A stretch of 64,000 bases of DNA from Rutidosis leptorrhynchoides (GCF_046630445.1 NC_092335.1:6181501-6245500); one strand, 5' to 3'; shown: positions 21,740 to 34,268, counted from the first letter of the stretch. A program made the numbers and translations. The notes: generated from the sequence alone by a model not told the origin.

Positions 21740-24700
21740 ATGATGGCAGATCTTGCAAGTACGAGCAGTGGAATCAAGAGTCTCAATAACCACAACTATG
21801 GTTATTGGCGGACTTGCATAGAATCCTACCTGCAAGGACAGGATTTATGGGAAATAGTTGCTGGCAGTGATACAACGCCTCCACCGAAAGAAAATGCCGA
21901 AGCCTTGAGAAAATGGAACATCAAGGCCGGGAAGGCTTTATTTATATTGAAGACTACAATCGAGGAGGATCTATTGGAGCACATCCGTGACGAGAAAACA
22001 CCAAAGACAGCTTGGGAAACTTTTGAAAAATTATTTTCAAAGAAGAATGAAGCACGACTCCAGCTCTTGGAAAATGAGCTCGCAGGTATCTCACAAGGAA
22101 GTCTATCTATTTCTCAGTATTTCACCAAGGTGAAATCTATTTGCCGTGAGATATCTCAACTTGCCCCTGAAGAGAAAGTGAGTGATGCAAGGATGAAGAG
22201 AATTATCATCCACGGCTTAAGATCCGAGTATAATGGATTTATAGCCGCTGTGAGAGGATGGCCTACTCAACCATCATTAATAGAGCTGGAGAATTTATTG
22301 GCTAACCAAGAGGCATTAGCCAAGCAGATGAATGAAGTGAGCATAAAAGGAGAAGAAAAAGCACTCTTCACCAATAAGAAGAAAGCTATGTCTCGAAGAC
22401 AAGAGGCGATGAAAGAAAGTAAGACATATGGGTGGAAGGGTCACCTAAAATCAAAAGGCAACGCTTCAGGGGGAGCTCAACAAGGAAGAAGAGATCATCG
22501 TCAACAATACGGGGAAAATAATAAGAGAAAGAATGGTGAATGCTTCAATTGTGGCAAGAAGGGTCATTTTGCTCGAGATTGTAGATTCCCCAGAAGGCGA
22601 ACTTTCGAAGAAAATGTGACCGCCGCAAGAGATGAGAAGAAAGAGGTCACATTCGAAGCATCCATTAATGAGGAAACTTGGGATTCAGAAGCAGGACTCT
22701 CCGTTGAAGCTGACATAGATGATCAAGCTCTTACAACAACTTTAAAGTCAAAAATAAACTACAAAGATGATTGGATCATCGATTCTGGGTGCTCAAATCA
22801 TATGACCAATGATGAGACGAAGCTGCAAGAAATGGAGGATTACAAAGGAAAGAGAGTCGTGTTGACAGCCGACAATTCAAGGTTGTCTATTTCTCACATT
22901 GGAAAGACAATAATTCCAAGTGAAGGTGACTCTCATAAGCTCCAACTCGAGAAGGTGTATCTTGTCTCTGGCAGAAAGAAGAATTTACTATCAGTACCAC
23001 AATTGACAGCAGAAGGGAATTATGTGCTCTTTGGACCAGAAGATGTGTCCGTATTCAAGATAGTGAAGGTTGTTGGCAATCCAATTATGCAAGGAAAAAG
23101 AATAGAGTCGGTCTATGTACTATCTGCTGTAACAGCATATGTGGATAAGACTCGAAAGAATGAGACGGCTGATCTGTGGCATGAACGTCTTTGGCATGTG
23201 GGATACAATAAGTTAAAGGAGATGATGGTGAAACGCATAGTAAATGGGCTTCCTCAAATTGATATCCGAACAGATACAATATGTGCTGGATGTCAATTTG
23301 GCAAAGCTCACCAATTGCCATTCAAGGAGTCAGCGCATCAGTCCAAGACACCACTAGAGCTAATACACTCAGATGTCTTCGGCCCAGTGAAACAAACATC
23401 ACTTGGAGGTATGAAATATATGGTGACATTCATTGATGACTTCTCAAGATATGTGTGGGTTTACTTCATGAAGGAGAAGTCGGAGACTTTTCTGAAGTTT
23501 AAAGAGTTCAAGAACAAGGTAGAAAGTGAGCTCAATACTAAGATTCGATGCTTACGCACAGATAATGGAGGAGAATATTTATCAACCGAGTTCAATATCT
23601 ATCTTGAGAAGCACAAGATCAGAAGGCAATTAACTTGCCCTAATAATCCACAACATAATGGAGTGGCAGAACGTAAGAATCGTCATCTTGCTGAAACCTG
23701 TCGAAGTATGCTTCATGGTAAGAATGTACCAGGAAAATTTTGGGCCGAATGTATGAGGACGGCTTCATACGTGATTAACAGACTCCCACAAACAAAGTTG
23801 GGATATATTTCACCATATGAAAGATTATGGAAGATCAAGCCAACCGTCAACCATCTCAAGGTTTTTGGATGTGTATGCTACGTCTTCGTACCAGATCATC
23901 TACGAAGCAAATTTGATAAGAAGGCAATTCGGTGCATTTTTGTCGGTTATGATGAATCAAGAAAAGGATGGAGATGTTGTGATCCAAATACTGGGAAGTG
24001 TCATACTTCAAGAAATGTGGTATTTGATGAAGCTTCTTCATGGTGGTCACCTCAAAAGATAGAGCTTCCAGAATCTCATGGATTAGAAGAAGTTCCAGAA
24101 GATAAAGAAGAACATAAAGAGCACATATCGGATCCAATTAAAGAAGGAGATGGATCGTACTCTAAGGAAACGAGTCCATGGAAAACTGGGGTACATCAAT
24201 CTACATTCGAAGAGGTTCGTCCAAGCCAAATGGATGCCGAGGAGCATGTGCAAGAATTACGGAGATCAACAAGGTCGAGGCAACCTAATCCGAGGTATGC
24301 CAATGCTGCTCATGTGGATGAATTAATACATATTGAGCCTTCCACTTATGAAGAAGCAGCACAAAGTCAAGAATGGCAGAAAGCGATGGAAGAAGAAATT
24401 AATGCACTAAAAGAAAACCAGACATGGAGTTTAGTTCCAAAGTCAAAAGATGTAAAACCAATATCTTGTAAATGGGTTTACAAGGTGAAGACTCGATCAG
24501 ATGGCTCCATAGAAAGGTATAAAGCTCGACTTGTTGCTCGAGGTTTTTCTCAACAATATGGGCTGGATTATGAAGAAACATTTAGTCCGGTGGCAAAGAT
24601 CACAACAATTCGAGTTTTACTAGCTTTAGCTGCTAGCAAATCTTGGAAGCTGTGGCAAATGAATGTCAAGAATGCTTTCTTACATGAAGAACTTGACAAA

Positions 24701-25365
24701 AACATTTATATGGAGCAACCAAGAGGCTTTGAGAACAAGATCCATCCTGAGCATGTCTGCAAATTAAAGAAGGCACTATATGGCTTGAAGCAGGCTCCAA
24801 GAGCTTGGTACTGGAAAATTGGTGAGTTCTTGGTACAAAGTGGTTTTACAGTTGCTCCTTCAGATTCTAGTTTATTTGTGAAACACGGTCAAGGAAAACT
24901 AGCCATAGTGCTAGTATACGTGGATGACTTAATCATCACGGGAGATCATTATGAGGAGATTCAAAGAACAAGGGAGAATCTTTCTATCAGATTTCATATG
25001 AAGGAGCTTGGAGAACTCAAACATTTTCTTGGACTCGAAATAGAGCAGAAAAGAGAAGGATTTTTTCTGGGACAACAGAAATATGCGCGAGATCTTTTAC
25101 AAAAGTACGGAATGCTTAATTGCAAACCTATCTCAACTCCGATGGATCCAAATACAAAACTACGAGCAGATGAAGGAAAAAGTCTTCAAGATGTTACCAT
25201 GTATCGAAAGATGGTTGGAAGTCTTATTTATCTCACACTAAGCCGGCCAGACATATCTTATGCAGTTGGAGTGGTTAGTCGATACATGAGCAAACCGAAG
25301 AAGCCTCACCTTGATGTTGTACGACGCATCTTAAGGTATGTTAAAGGCACTATTAACTTTGGTAT
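21740..25365 (+). CDS. copia gag-pol polyprotein, 5' part (up to the nested insertion)
   Basis: The frame starts at the ATG at 21740 (MMADLAS). It shows a UBN2-type gag with a YWRTCIESYL start and a CCHC zinc knuckle (CFNCGKKGHFARDC). The protease active site is WIIDSGCSNHMT. A GAG-pre-integrase block with WHERLWH comes next. The integrase core has D (HSDVFGP), D (RTDNGGEY) and E (NGVAERKN). The RT has QMNVKNAFLH and the YVDDL box. The frame then enters connection sequence (YMSKPKKPHLDVVRRILRYV) and meets the nested element at 25366. This is a transposon protein, not a host gene. Confidence 0.95.
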
Positions 25366-27086
25366 TGATGTGTTGCACGTGGTGTACGAAAATACTATTA
25401 TTTTTAATATGAAATGCGACGAAATATTACACAAGTTTTAATTAATTTACGGACGGAATATACCTAAACGTTGCTACAACACTTATAGGCAGTGTACCTA
25501 ATCGTAGAGTAGTGCAGTTTTTAGTAAGTCCGGTTCGTTCCACAGGGAGCTAGTGAAGTTTAACACTATATTTTTAAAACTATATTTTTACAAAAATATA
25601 AATAAATATAAGTAGTATTATTATTATTATATAAAGGGGGGTTTTTACCGTTTAGTGGCCGGTTTGTCGATTTTAAAACTTAAGTTACAATTAAAACCTA
25701 ATGCAAAATATTAAATATAAATATATCTTAATTTTAAAGCGTAAAGTAAATGACAATAATTAAAATGACAGAAAATTTAAGTGCGATAAAATATGAAATA
25801 AAGGAATTATGCTTATTTAAACTTCCGTAATCATGATGTTTGGCGTGTTGATTTTAATTTAGTCCGATGGGTTAATTGTCCTTTGTCCTGGATTATTTAA
25901 TATGTCCATCTGGTTTTTGTCCATAATGGTCCATCAGTCATAAATATAAAGTGCGAGTGTTCTCGTCAAATTACCCTTATGTCCGAAGTCAAATATTCCA
26001 ACTAATTGGGGACTTAAACTATAATTACACCAAGTGTCCTTGTATATAATTCACCCCTGTTTTAATTAGTCAATTAACTATTAATCCATCCCCGTGTCCG
26101 GATAAATGAACAATTATTAGTACTTATAAATATCCCGCCCATCGTGTCCGATCGAGTGTATGTGGTTATTTATAGGTACGTCCAATTGTAATTTTTATAT
26201 TAAATTAACGAACTGTCATTCAATTAACAAATATAAAACCCATTAAAAGCCCATAGTCTAATTTCCACAAGTGTCGGTCTTTTGTCCAAACCCCAATTAT
26301 GGTCCAAAGTCCAATTACCCAATTTTAGTATTTAGCCTAACATCACGATTACTTCGGTATTAAATAAGCATAATAACGGCTTAGCTACTAAACAATAATG
26401 AAAATAATATAAACATAACTTACAGTGGGTATTAATAGCGTAGTATTACACGGGCAGAGCTTCGACTTAAAACCCGTAAAACATTTCTTACAATAACCCA
26501 ATTATTATTAAACTTAAATTAAAATTAAAATTATAAATATAAATTACATATAGGGAGAAAGAAAGATTGAAAAAGGTGTACTTAAATTCATCGATTACAT
26601 GGCCTTTTATAGGCAAATGATTAATTTGAATTTTCACTTATGACCCCTGAACTATGCTCAATTAACAACTTTTTATTATTTAATATTATTCTTATTATGA
26701 ATTATTTAAATATTATATTATATTCTTTTGCATAGTTGACTTGTACTTTCAGCTCCGTTGCGTCGAGCGTTGAAAGTTGGTTCATGCCTCGGTTCCGGAT
26801 TTTCGAACGTCCTTTCGTACAATTTTATATCGTGTACTTTGCGTTTTGCGTCTTGTATTCTTGTAATTTTGAGACGTTCCTCATCAATAATTTGAACCTC
26901 TTGAATTGTATCTTGTACTTTTTAGCTTTTTGGACCTTTGTGTCTTCAAATCGTCATTTTCGCCTTTTGTCTTCGCACTTATTTAATATAAACGGATATC
27001 ACTTGAAAATGGAACAATTGCAACTAAAATCTTGTCTTTCTTGGGGAATAATGCTATGAAATATATGTTCCTTTTTAGCCTTATCA
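25366..27086 (-). repeat. LTR of the nested element (3' LTR in its own orientation)
   Basis: 1721 bp; reads TGATGTGTTG...CCTTATCA on the plus strand and therefore TGATAAGG...CA on its own strand. Frames that cross it are fortuitous. Confidence 0.95.
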
Positions 27087-29033
27087 ATATCCCCACACTT
27101 GAGCATTGCTTGTCCTCAAGCAATACAGTCTTGAAATAATATAATACATCACACGAATCACTTCTTTATTCTTCACACTTTGTACATCAGTGATTTTGAT
27201 ATGGCGGTATAAACAATGATAGTAACAATAGAACCATGCTTAAAGGTGGGTGTGTCATCCACAGTTGCCTCGGGTTTAGGTCAACGACACTTGCAATCAA
27301 ATAGCCGATTTACTTTCGGTTTCCAAAGCAAAGTGCACATTTGAAAGGCGGTTTACAGTCCCACATGACTATAAAAATGTAGATCCTTTAGGAAAATTGG
27401 ATCTTTATGAAAACATTTGATCTTTTTGAAAATTCATTCTAGCTTTTACCCTAGACAAGTTTTCCGATTTGATCCACCATTGGTGTTGCAAAATATATTT
27501 GTGGATCAATAGTTTGGCTAAAAACTTTTAGGCTCGTGTAATCCACTGTTATCCCTGTATCGAAAAGCACACATCCAGTTTATTTGTCCCGTATATTACC
27601 TTTCGGTAAACTACCGTCCGGTTGTAAAGGAAAGCGATGAACAAGAAACTGTTAAGGCAATGTCTAATGACATGCATTTGATTATGGTCTTTTTAACGTG
27701 TCGGATGCTAGTACTATCCTTGGTAGGAGCAATAGTAAAGATCATCCTTTGATTTTTCGGTCTGGCACAAGGTCCTGTCTCCGACCATGCTATGCAACCA
27801 CCGTTCTTACGGTTGACACCCGATTTGGTTCAGGTGACCTAATGAATTCCAGGTGAATTCCTAGGATTTTACGTTCAATGGTAATGAACGCATTGAAAAT
27901 GGGTTTCAGAAAACAAATCGGTTTGTATTTTTGATCAAAATATTTTCTCGTTCAAGCTCGAGTTTAGATATCATCGAATTCCATGAGTTTGAATTCTCAA
28001 TCTTTAAGGTCAATCTCAAGGATTGAGTAATATCAGACTTAAAAGCTAATTTTTAATCTTTAAGGAGATTATCCTTTCTGGGGATCTGATTCATTAGTCT
28101 TATCAAGCTAATTTGCACGGTGCCCCCCCCCCATTGTACGAGATAAATCCTTCTCATGGTTAGGATAAATCTGACCACTTGGCGACCCTGTTTGATGCTG
28201 AGGTCCGTGGATTTCCTGCTGATTTTAGAGATGACTTTTCTAGATTTTTCGTCAACCTACAGCTGGTCTGGACGACAACTTCATGACCTAAATCAAGAAG
28301 CGCGTGTCTTTTTCGGAAGACTTTACTTCCTTTTAATGATGAAATTGATTCATCGTGTAGATCCATCTTTCTTTAATAAATCGGGTAAAACAGTTAATTT
28401 AGTCCAAAACAAAAACACCTGCAATAACTTTACAGAAACATGTGATAGATAGTTTTTAATTGAATAACTTGGTACATTCTCCCCACACTTAGTTTCTTTC
28501 TTTGCTTTTTTATTCTCCTTTATTCCATTTTAAATGAATTCAAGCGTTTTAGGTTGTTTCTCAATTTATGCCCTTTCCGAGGTAACGATAATTTCGGTAT
28601 TAACACCTAGTTTTCACCGTTCATAAATATGTATAAACATAATTTTGACTTCATTTAATTGAAAATTTTTCAAATTTTCACAAAATTTGGCAAATAAACC
28701 AAGTGCAAACCCGAGAGAATTTATAACCCTTCCCCACACTTGAGATCATGCAATGCCCTCATTTGCATGAAATCAGACTATAATTATAAATTCATGAGGG
28801 TGATTAGTGTAGAAAAGTGATTAAGAAACCTAGTTTGTACTTACAAAGCTCTTCGAATGATAGATGGCGCGCCTCATCGTTCATTCCTTAATGTTGTTTT
28901 ATCACACATATTTTTCTTCAAAAACGGTTGCTTTTCTGAACTGTTTGCTAATTTTGAAAATGCGTCTTTTACCCTAACTTATCATGCATTTTTGTTAACG
29001 AGTTATGCACTAACCCGAACCCCTAATTTAACG
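27087..29033 (-). other. Non-coding interior of the nested element, with repeated polypurine-tract motifs
   Basis: The plus-strand string CCCCACACTT occurs at about 27092, 28483 and 28735, and again at about 29054. On the element's own strand this is AAGTGTGGGG, the core of its polypurine tract. No protein motif was recognised. Confidence 0.65.
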
Positions 29034-30137
29034 TTAAGTGGGGTTAGACTTCCCCACACTTAGCTGACGACATGTGAAGTCGGTAGAATAAGTTCCACGA
29101 ATTAGAATAGTGAGCCAGTTATTTACATCTCGGGTGGTGTATAATATATCAATGGGTTTAAAGTTTAGACTCACCCGATCGTCACTATTTAATTCTTTTT
29201 TAAGTGTAGCTTTTAGTAAATGGATATGTCTCTTTTCTGGTTCTTGGTCAAATGGATCGATATATTCCGACATACATATTTCTATAGGGTTGACAATTCC
29301 TAAAAATTTCTTTCGTTCATCCTCGGGATCAAAGGTTTCACCTCTATTACCCAATTGGGTGAAATCCGAGGTGTCATTATCTATTACAGCTCGTAGTTCA
29401 TCTTCGGTAGATGACTTGTCTATTGAGAATATTGGGTTAGAAGGTTGTGGAATGGTGAAGTTCGGTTTGGTCTCGGGGGTAAAATTTTCAACGTTATCGT
29501 TTTCCCAAGAGTACCAATTTGTTACCCTTATTTCTTGTTCATCATCCATTGATGGATTGATGATTTCGTCGGTAGAGGCTAATGTGTCGATATGTTGTGA
29601 AATTGGTAAGACTGAATAAAAAGTATCATCGGGATAATTGGTGATTTCGGAGCTCTCGAATTCATCAAAATTCGATGAAATGAAATTTTCTTGCACAATA
29701 CTCCTCAGATCAACAGGTGTGTAATCTGATAGAGTTTCAGCTTGCCTATTTACAAACTCTCTCATTTGTTCATTTTGAGCATCGAGTTCTTCGAGTTTGA
29801 TTTTCATATTGTCTAAAGAATTTTCAGACACATAATTTTCCTCGTCTTCTGGTTGTTGATTTTGGATAAATTCTTGGGAATAATCCCATTTAGAATTGTA
29901 TTCTTTGTCATCGTTCCATTCAGGTTCCGTGGGTGCGTAATTTTCCATAGGAACGTAATAGTAACATTCCCATGTTGAGTGATAATCTCCACAGATTTCA
30001 CAACCAGTTATTGTTTCGTCATTCGTGATCCAAGATTGACTGAACGAATTGTCATCAACACTCGTTTGAGAGTATTGACTTAATTGATTTTGGAGTTCAA
30101 AAAGAGTTTCCAAGGCCTTGTTTTCAAAAATTTTCAT
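29034..30137 (-). CDS. gag-like ORF of the nested element (367 aa)
   Basis: An open minus-strand frame starts MKIFENKALETLFELQNQLS. Near residues 46-58 it shows a retroviral-type zinc knuckle CEICGDYHSTWEC (C-x2-C-x3-H-x4-C). A strongly acidic, Asn/Gln/Glu/Asp-rich body follows, with a coiled-coil-like stretch (MKIKLEELDAQNEQMREFV) near residues 110-128. The C-terminal part (PEKRHIHLLKATLKKEL) is more basic. It looks like the C-terminal gag half of an Athila/Tat-type element, without the capsid region. It is an element protein, not a host gene. Confidence 0.65.
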   Translation of the reverse strand: MKIFENKALETLFELQNQLSQYSQTSVDDNSFSQSWITNDETITGCEICGDYHSTWECYYYVPMENYAPTEPEWNDDKEYNSKWDYSQEFIQNQQPEDEENYVSENSLDNMKIKLEELDAQNEQMREFVNRQAETLSDYTPVDLRSIVQENFISSNFDEFESSEITNYPDDTFYSVLPISQHIDTLASTDEIINPSMDDEQEIRVTNWYSWENDNVENFTPETKPNFTIPQPSNPIFSIDKSSTEDELRAVIDNDTSDFTQLGNRGETFDPEDERKKFLGIVNPIEICMSEYIDPFDQEPEKRHIHLLKATLKKELNSDDRVSLNFKPIDILYTTRDVNNWLTILIRGTYSTDFTCRQLSVGKSNPT

Positions 30138-31256
30138 TTTATTGCGATGGCCAAATTTTAGCTACAATGTGGTACATTCACTAATTTTTCTATTAGTTAT
30201 AAAAATAGAAAAACTTATATAAGTTGTCCAATTAATAGACTTTTCTGATTTTTGCCCACGTTTCGAATAGCCAAAAGATGTAGCAGGTAGCCATGACCCT
30301 TTAAATCGGAAGCCCACAACTAGCCACTAACAAATCCAACTATTACTACGAACCAGAAAAATGTCAACGTCCTTAATTTAACCGCTTAAATAATTTTTCT
30401 TTCCCGTTTGAAGAATTTAGATAAGAAATATAGAAAATTCTAAGTCCTAAAAACTAGAATGTCGAGAAATAAGAAAGAAATAGATTGCGCGTCAAAAAGT
30501 GTCGAAAAAAATAAAAAGGGTCGAAAAATAGGTGTCGAAAAATAAAAATAAGAAATTAGCGCGAAAAACGGCGTCACAAAATTCTAAAGCACCTAAATCT
30601 TAGTCTAAAGAAATAGCACTTAATGGATTTTACGGCAAAGCCTAAAAATTCTAGAAATAAAAATAACTATGACAAAACTAAACTTAATACTAAAAATTGT
30701 AACTATAGTCTAAAAATCTAAAGGTAATAAAACTTAAAAAAAATATTATTTATTATTTTTTTTTAAATATTTTTTTTAAAATTTTTTTTTTTTTTTTAAA
30801 ATTTTTTTTTTTTTTTTTTTTAAAATTTTTTTTTTTTTTTACAATTTTTTTTAAAAACGTTTTTTTTTACAATTTTTTTTAAAAAAAAAAACGATTTTTT
30901 TTTTACAAATTAATAATTTTTTTATAATTATAATTTTTTTTTCAAAACTTTTTTTTTAATTCATTTACTATTTATGAATAGTAAATGAAAATAAATTAAT
31001 TAATTTACTATTCACATGAAAGCGACATGATAGAAATTATTAATTATAAGTTACATAATATACCCCTGAAGTATTTAATAAATACGACTTTATCAAATTT
31101 TGATTCTAAAATATTATTATATTATTATATTCTATTTCAATATTATTATATTATTATATTCTATTTCAATATTATTATATTATTATATTTTATTTCAATA
31201 TTATTATAATTAAAAATATAGCGTTTTAGCGCTCCCCGGCAGCGGCGCCAAAAACT
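30138..31256 (-). other. 5' leader of the nested element, low-complexity
   Basis: On the element's strand this lies between its primer site and the gag-like ORF. It contains a 230-bp patch of alternating T and A homopolymers (about 30731-30960) and three tandem 29-bp units (31111-31197, core ATATTATTATATTATTATAT). The primer-site region is at 31233-31256. Confidence 0.7.
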
Positions 31257-32977
31257 TGATGTGTTGCACGTGGTGTACGAAAATACTATTATTTTTAATA
31301 TGAAATGCGACGAAATATTACACAAGTTTTAATTAATTTACGGATGGAATATACCTAAACGTTGCTACAACACTTATAGGCAGTGTACCTAATCGTAGAG
31401 TAGTGCAGTTTTTAGTAAGTCCGGTTCGTTCCACAGGGAGCTAGTGAAGTTTAACACTATATTTTTAAAACTATATTTTTACAAAAATATAAATAAATAT
31501 AAGTAGTATTATTATTATTATATAAAGGGGAGTTTTTACCGTTTAGTGACCGGTTTGTCGATTTTAAAACTTAAGTTACAATTAAAACCTAATGCAAAAT
31601 ATTAAATATAAATATATCTTAATTTTAAAGCGTAAAGTAAATGACAATAATTAAAATGACAGAAAATTTAAGTGCGATAAAATATGAAATAAAGGAATTA
31701 TGCTTATTTAAACTTCCGTAATCATGATGTTTGGCGTGTTGATTTTAATTTAGTCCGATGGGTTAATTGTCCTTTGTCCTGGATTATTTAATATGTCCAT
31801 CTGGTTTTTGTCCATAATGGTCCATCAGTCATAAATATAAAGTGCGAGTGTTCTCGTCAAATTACCCTTATGTCCGAAGTCAAATATTCCAACTAATTGG
31901 GGACTTAAACTATAATTACACCAAGTGTCCTTGTATATAATTCACCCCTGTTTTAATTAGTCAATTAACTATTAATCCATCCCCGTGTCCGGATAAATGA
32001 ACAATTATTAGTACTTATAAATATCCCGCCCATCGTGTCCGATCGAGTGTATGTGGTTATTTATAGGTACGTCCAATTGTAATTTTTATATTAAATTAAC
32101 GAACTGTCATTCAATTAACAAATATAAAACCCATTAAAAGCCCATAGTCTAATTTCCACAAGTGTCGGTCTTTTGTCCAAACCCCAATTATGGTCCAAAG
32201 TCCAATTACCCAATTTTAGTATTTAGCCTAACATCACGATTACTTCGGTATTAAATAAGCATAATAACGGCTTAGCTACTAAACAATAATGAAAATAATA
32301 TAAACATAACTTACAGTGGGTATTAATAGCGTAGTATTACACGGGCAGAGCTTCGACTTAAAACCCGTAAAACATTTCTTACAATAACCCAATTATTATT
32401 AAACTTAAATTAAAATTAAAATTATAAATATAAATTACATATAGGGAGAAAGAAAGATTGAAAAAGGTGTACTTAAATTCATCGATTACATGGCCTTTTA
32501 TAGGCAAATGATTAATTTGAATTTTCACTTATGACCCCTGAACTATGCTCAATTAACAACTTTTTATTATTTAATATTATTCTTATTATGAATTATTTAA
32601 ATATTATATTATATTCTTTTGCATAGTTGACTTGTACTTTCAGCTCCGTTGCGTCGAGCGTTGAAAGTTGGTTCATGCCTCGGTTCCGGATTTTCGAACG
32701 TCCTTTCGTACAATTTTATATCGTGTACTTTGCATTTTGCGTCTTGTATTCTTGTAATTTTGAGACGTTCCTCATCAATAATTTGAACCTCTTGAATTGT
32801 ATCTTGTACTTTTTAGCTTTTTGGACCTTTGTGTCTTCAAATCGTCATTTTCGCCTTTTGTCTTCGCACTTATTTAATATAAACGGATATCACTTGAAAA
32901 TGGAACAATTGCAACTAAAATCTTGTCTTTCTTGGGGAATAATGCTATGAAATATATGTTCCTTTTTAGCCTTATCA
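31257..32977 (-). repeat. LTR of the nested element (5' LTR in its own orientation)
   Basis: 1721 bp, almost identical to the copy at 25366-27086. It is followed by the GGTAT target duplication, after which the copia coding sequence resumes. Confidence 0.95.
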
Positions 32978-32982
32978 GGTAT

Positions 32983-33502
32983 TTTATACAAGAAAACAAA
33001 AGAATGTCACGTGACTGGATATTGTGACGCCGATTACGCTGGAGACTATGATACACGACGGTCAACAACTGGATACATGTTTAGTCTTGGATCAGGAGTA
33101 ATATCATGGTGTAGCAAGAGACAACCAACAGTATCCTTGTCAAGCACTGAAGCAGAATATCGGCCGGCAGCATCAGCAACGCAAGAAATTACTTGGTTGA
33201 AACAACTAATAGAAGATCTACATCAATCAGCAGATTATCAAGTAAAGCTTTTCTGCGATAACCTATCAGCTATACGTCTAGCAGAGAATCCAGTCTTTCA
33301 CGCAAGAACAAAACATATAGAAGTACACTATCACTATGTTCGCGAGAAGGTCCTTGAAGGGGAGATCAAGATGGTGCCAACAAAGACAGATGAACAGGTA
33401 GCAGATATATTCACCAAGAGCCTAAGTAAACCGAAGTTTACAAAATTCAGAGAAGCACTTGGAATGGTCTGCAAGACATCGTTGGAAGAAAATTTGCATT
33501 GA
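32983..33502 (+). CDS. copia polyprotein, 3' part (RNase H domain)
   Basis: It contains the copia RNase H motifs in order: [11 protein letters not shown] with the first catalytic Asp, [24 protein letters not shown] with the Glu, KLFCDN with the next Asp, and [12 protein letters not shown]...VADIFTKSL. It ends with TGA at 33500-33502, a few bases before the polypurine tract. It is the downstream remainder of the polyprotein, separated from 21740-25365 only by the nested element. Confidence 0.95.
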
Positions 33503-33509
33503 GGGGGAG

Positions 33510-34161
33510 TGTTAAAATACAATGCAAATTTAGAATAATATGGAATTAGTAAATGTATATGGGTAAAATATCTAGATATTAATATGTATAAGAAAATATC
33601 TAGATATTAGAATATGAGAGAAAAATCTAGAAATTGAAATGTAAAAGAAAAATCTAGATATTTGTAGGTTGTAGAAATATCTAGATATTTATATATCCAT
33701 GGAAATATCTAGGTTCTAGAATGTTCCATGGAGTAGTATAAATATGGGAGGAGATTTCATTTGTGTTGTGTGAAAGTTGTGAGAGTGAAATAAGAAGTGA
33801 GTTGTGAAGAATAGAAGAAGAGTGTGAGTTAGCGAAAGTAGAGAAGATAAAACTTGTAAGTAATATTGTAATTGTAATTTAATATAAGTGTTTTTGTTAA
33901 GTTTCCCGATCAAGCCTTAGTTTGTGTTTAAGTTCTTAGTGCACTTTTGTTGTTCTTATTATATGGTCGGCTCTGCCGCCTAAGTAATACATGGTCGGTT
34001 ATACCGCCTAAAGATATATGGTCGACACTGTCGCCTAAGTACATTGTGCACTAAGGATTTATAAAATTAAAGGCTAACCAACGTCAAAGTGTTGGTGTAG
34101 TGAGTCTAGTATAGTCTAGATCCTCTATAGTGGTGTGTTGGGCTCGTCGAAGCTTCCAACA
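33510..34161 (+). repeat. 3' LTR of the copia element
   Basis: 652 bp; about three substitutions from the left LTR. It carries the same three-hairpin leader block (33935-34055) and is followed by the GTTTC duplication. Confidence 0.97.
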
Positions 34162-34268
34162 GTTTCTAACCGAAATCCTGATGTTGCAGAAATGATGGTG
34201 AAGTTGAACGGAAGAAACAATGAGAGAATAGCTAGATAAAATAGCAGGGAACAAGCGAAAGATTGCAT
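34162..34268 (-). pseudogene. PMEI gene, start codon and signal peptide part
   Basis: On the minus strand the ATG (complement of 34266-34268) opens MQSFACSLLFYLAILSL, a textbook secretory signal peptide with a hydrophobic core at about residues 7-26. It runs through SATSGFRLE to the GTTTC duplication. Its frame (35 codons plus two bases) is the one that leads into TSLDTNA of the 20396-20914 segment on the other side of the element. This shows that the copia element landed in this gene, just past the signal peptide. Confidence 0.85.

Larger units (their letters stand above)
25366..32977 (-). mobile_element. Nested Ty3/gypsy-type non-autonomous LTR element (Athila/Tat-like)
   Basis: Two 1721-bp LTRs (25366-27086 and 31257-32977; about four differences) lie in a GGTAT duplication (25361-25365, 32978-32982) inside the copia pol region. 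On the minus strand the primer site is TTTGGCGCCGCTGCCGGGGA, just inside the 31257 LTR, and a polypurine tract AAGTGTGGGGATAT sits just inside the other LTR. Both are typical of plant Athila/Tat-type gypsy elements. The 4.2-kb interior has a gag-like ORF but no pol. Divergence near 0.2% suggests about 0.1 million years, younger than its host element, as nesting requires. Confidence 0.93.
20915..34161 (+). mobile_element. Ty1/copia LTR retrotransposon carrying a nested gypsy-type element
   Basis: Identical-length LTRs (20915-21566 and 33510-34161, 652 bp, about three differences) lie in a perfect GTTTC duplication (20910-20914, 34162-34166) inside the PMEI coding sequence. A primer site (TGGTATCAGAG) follows the left LTR and a polypurine tract (GAGGGGGAG) precedes the right one. 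The polyprotein has the copia order gag, protease, integrase, RT, RNase H and looks whole apart from the nested insertion at 25366-32977. LTR divergence near 0.5% suggests under 0.2 million years at 1.3e-8 per site per year. Confidence 0.97.

Noticed and set aside
26736-27059. 107-codon frame starting MTCTFSSVASS, also at 32627-32950
   Set aside because: It lies inside the nested element's LTRs in antisense to the element, and both copies are identical because the LTRs are.
29110-29619. 169-codon plus-strand frame
   Set aside because: It is the antisense shadow of the gag-like ORF at 29034-30137.
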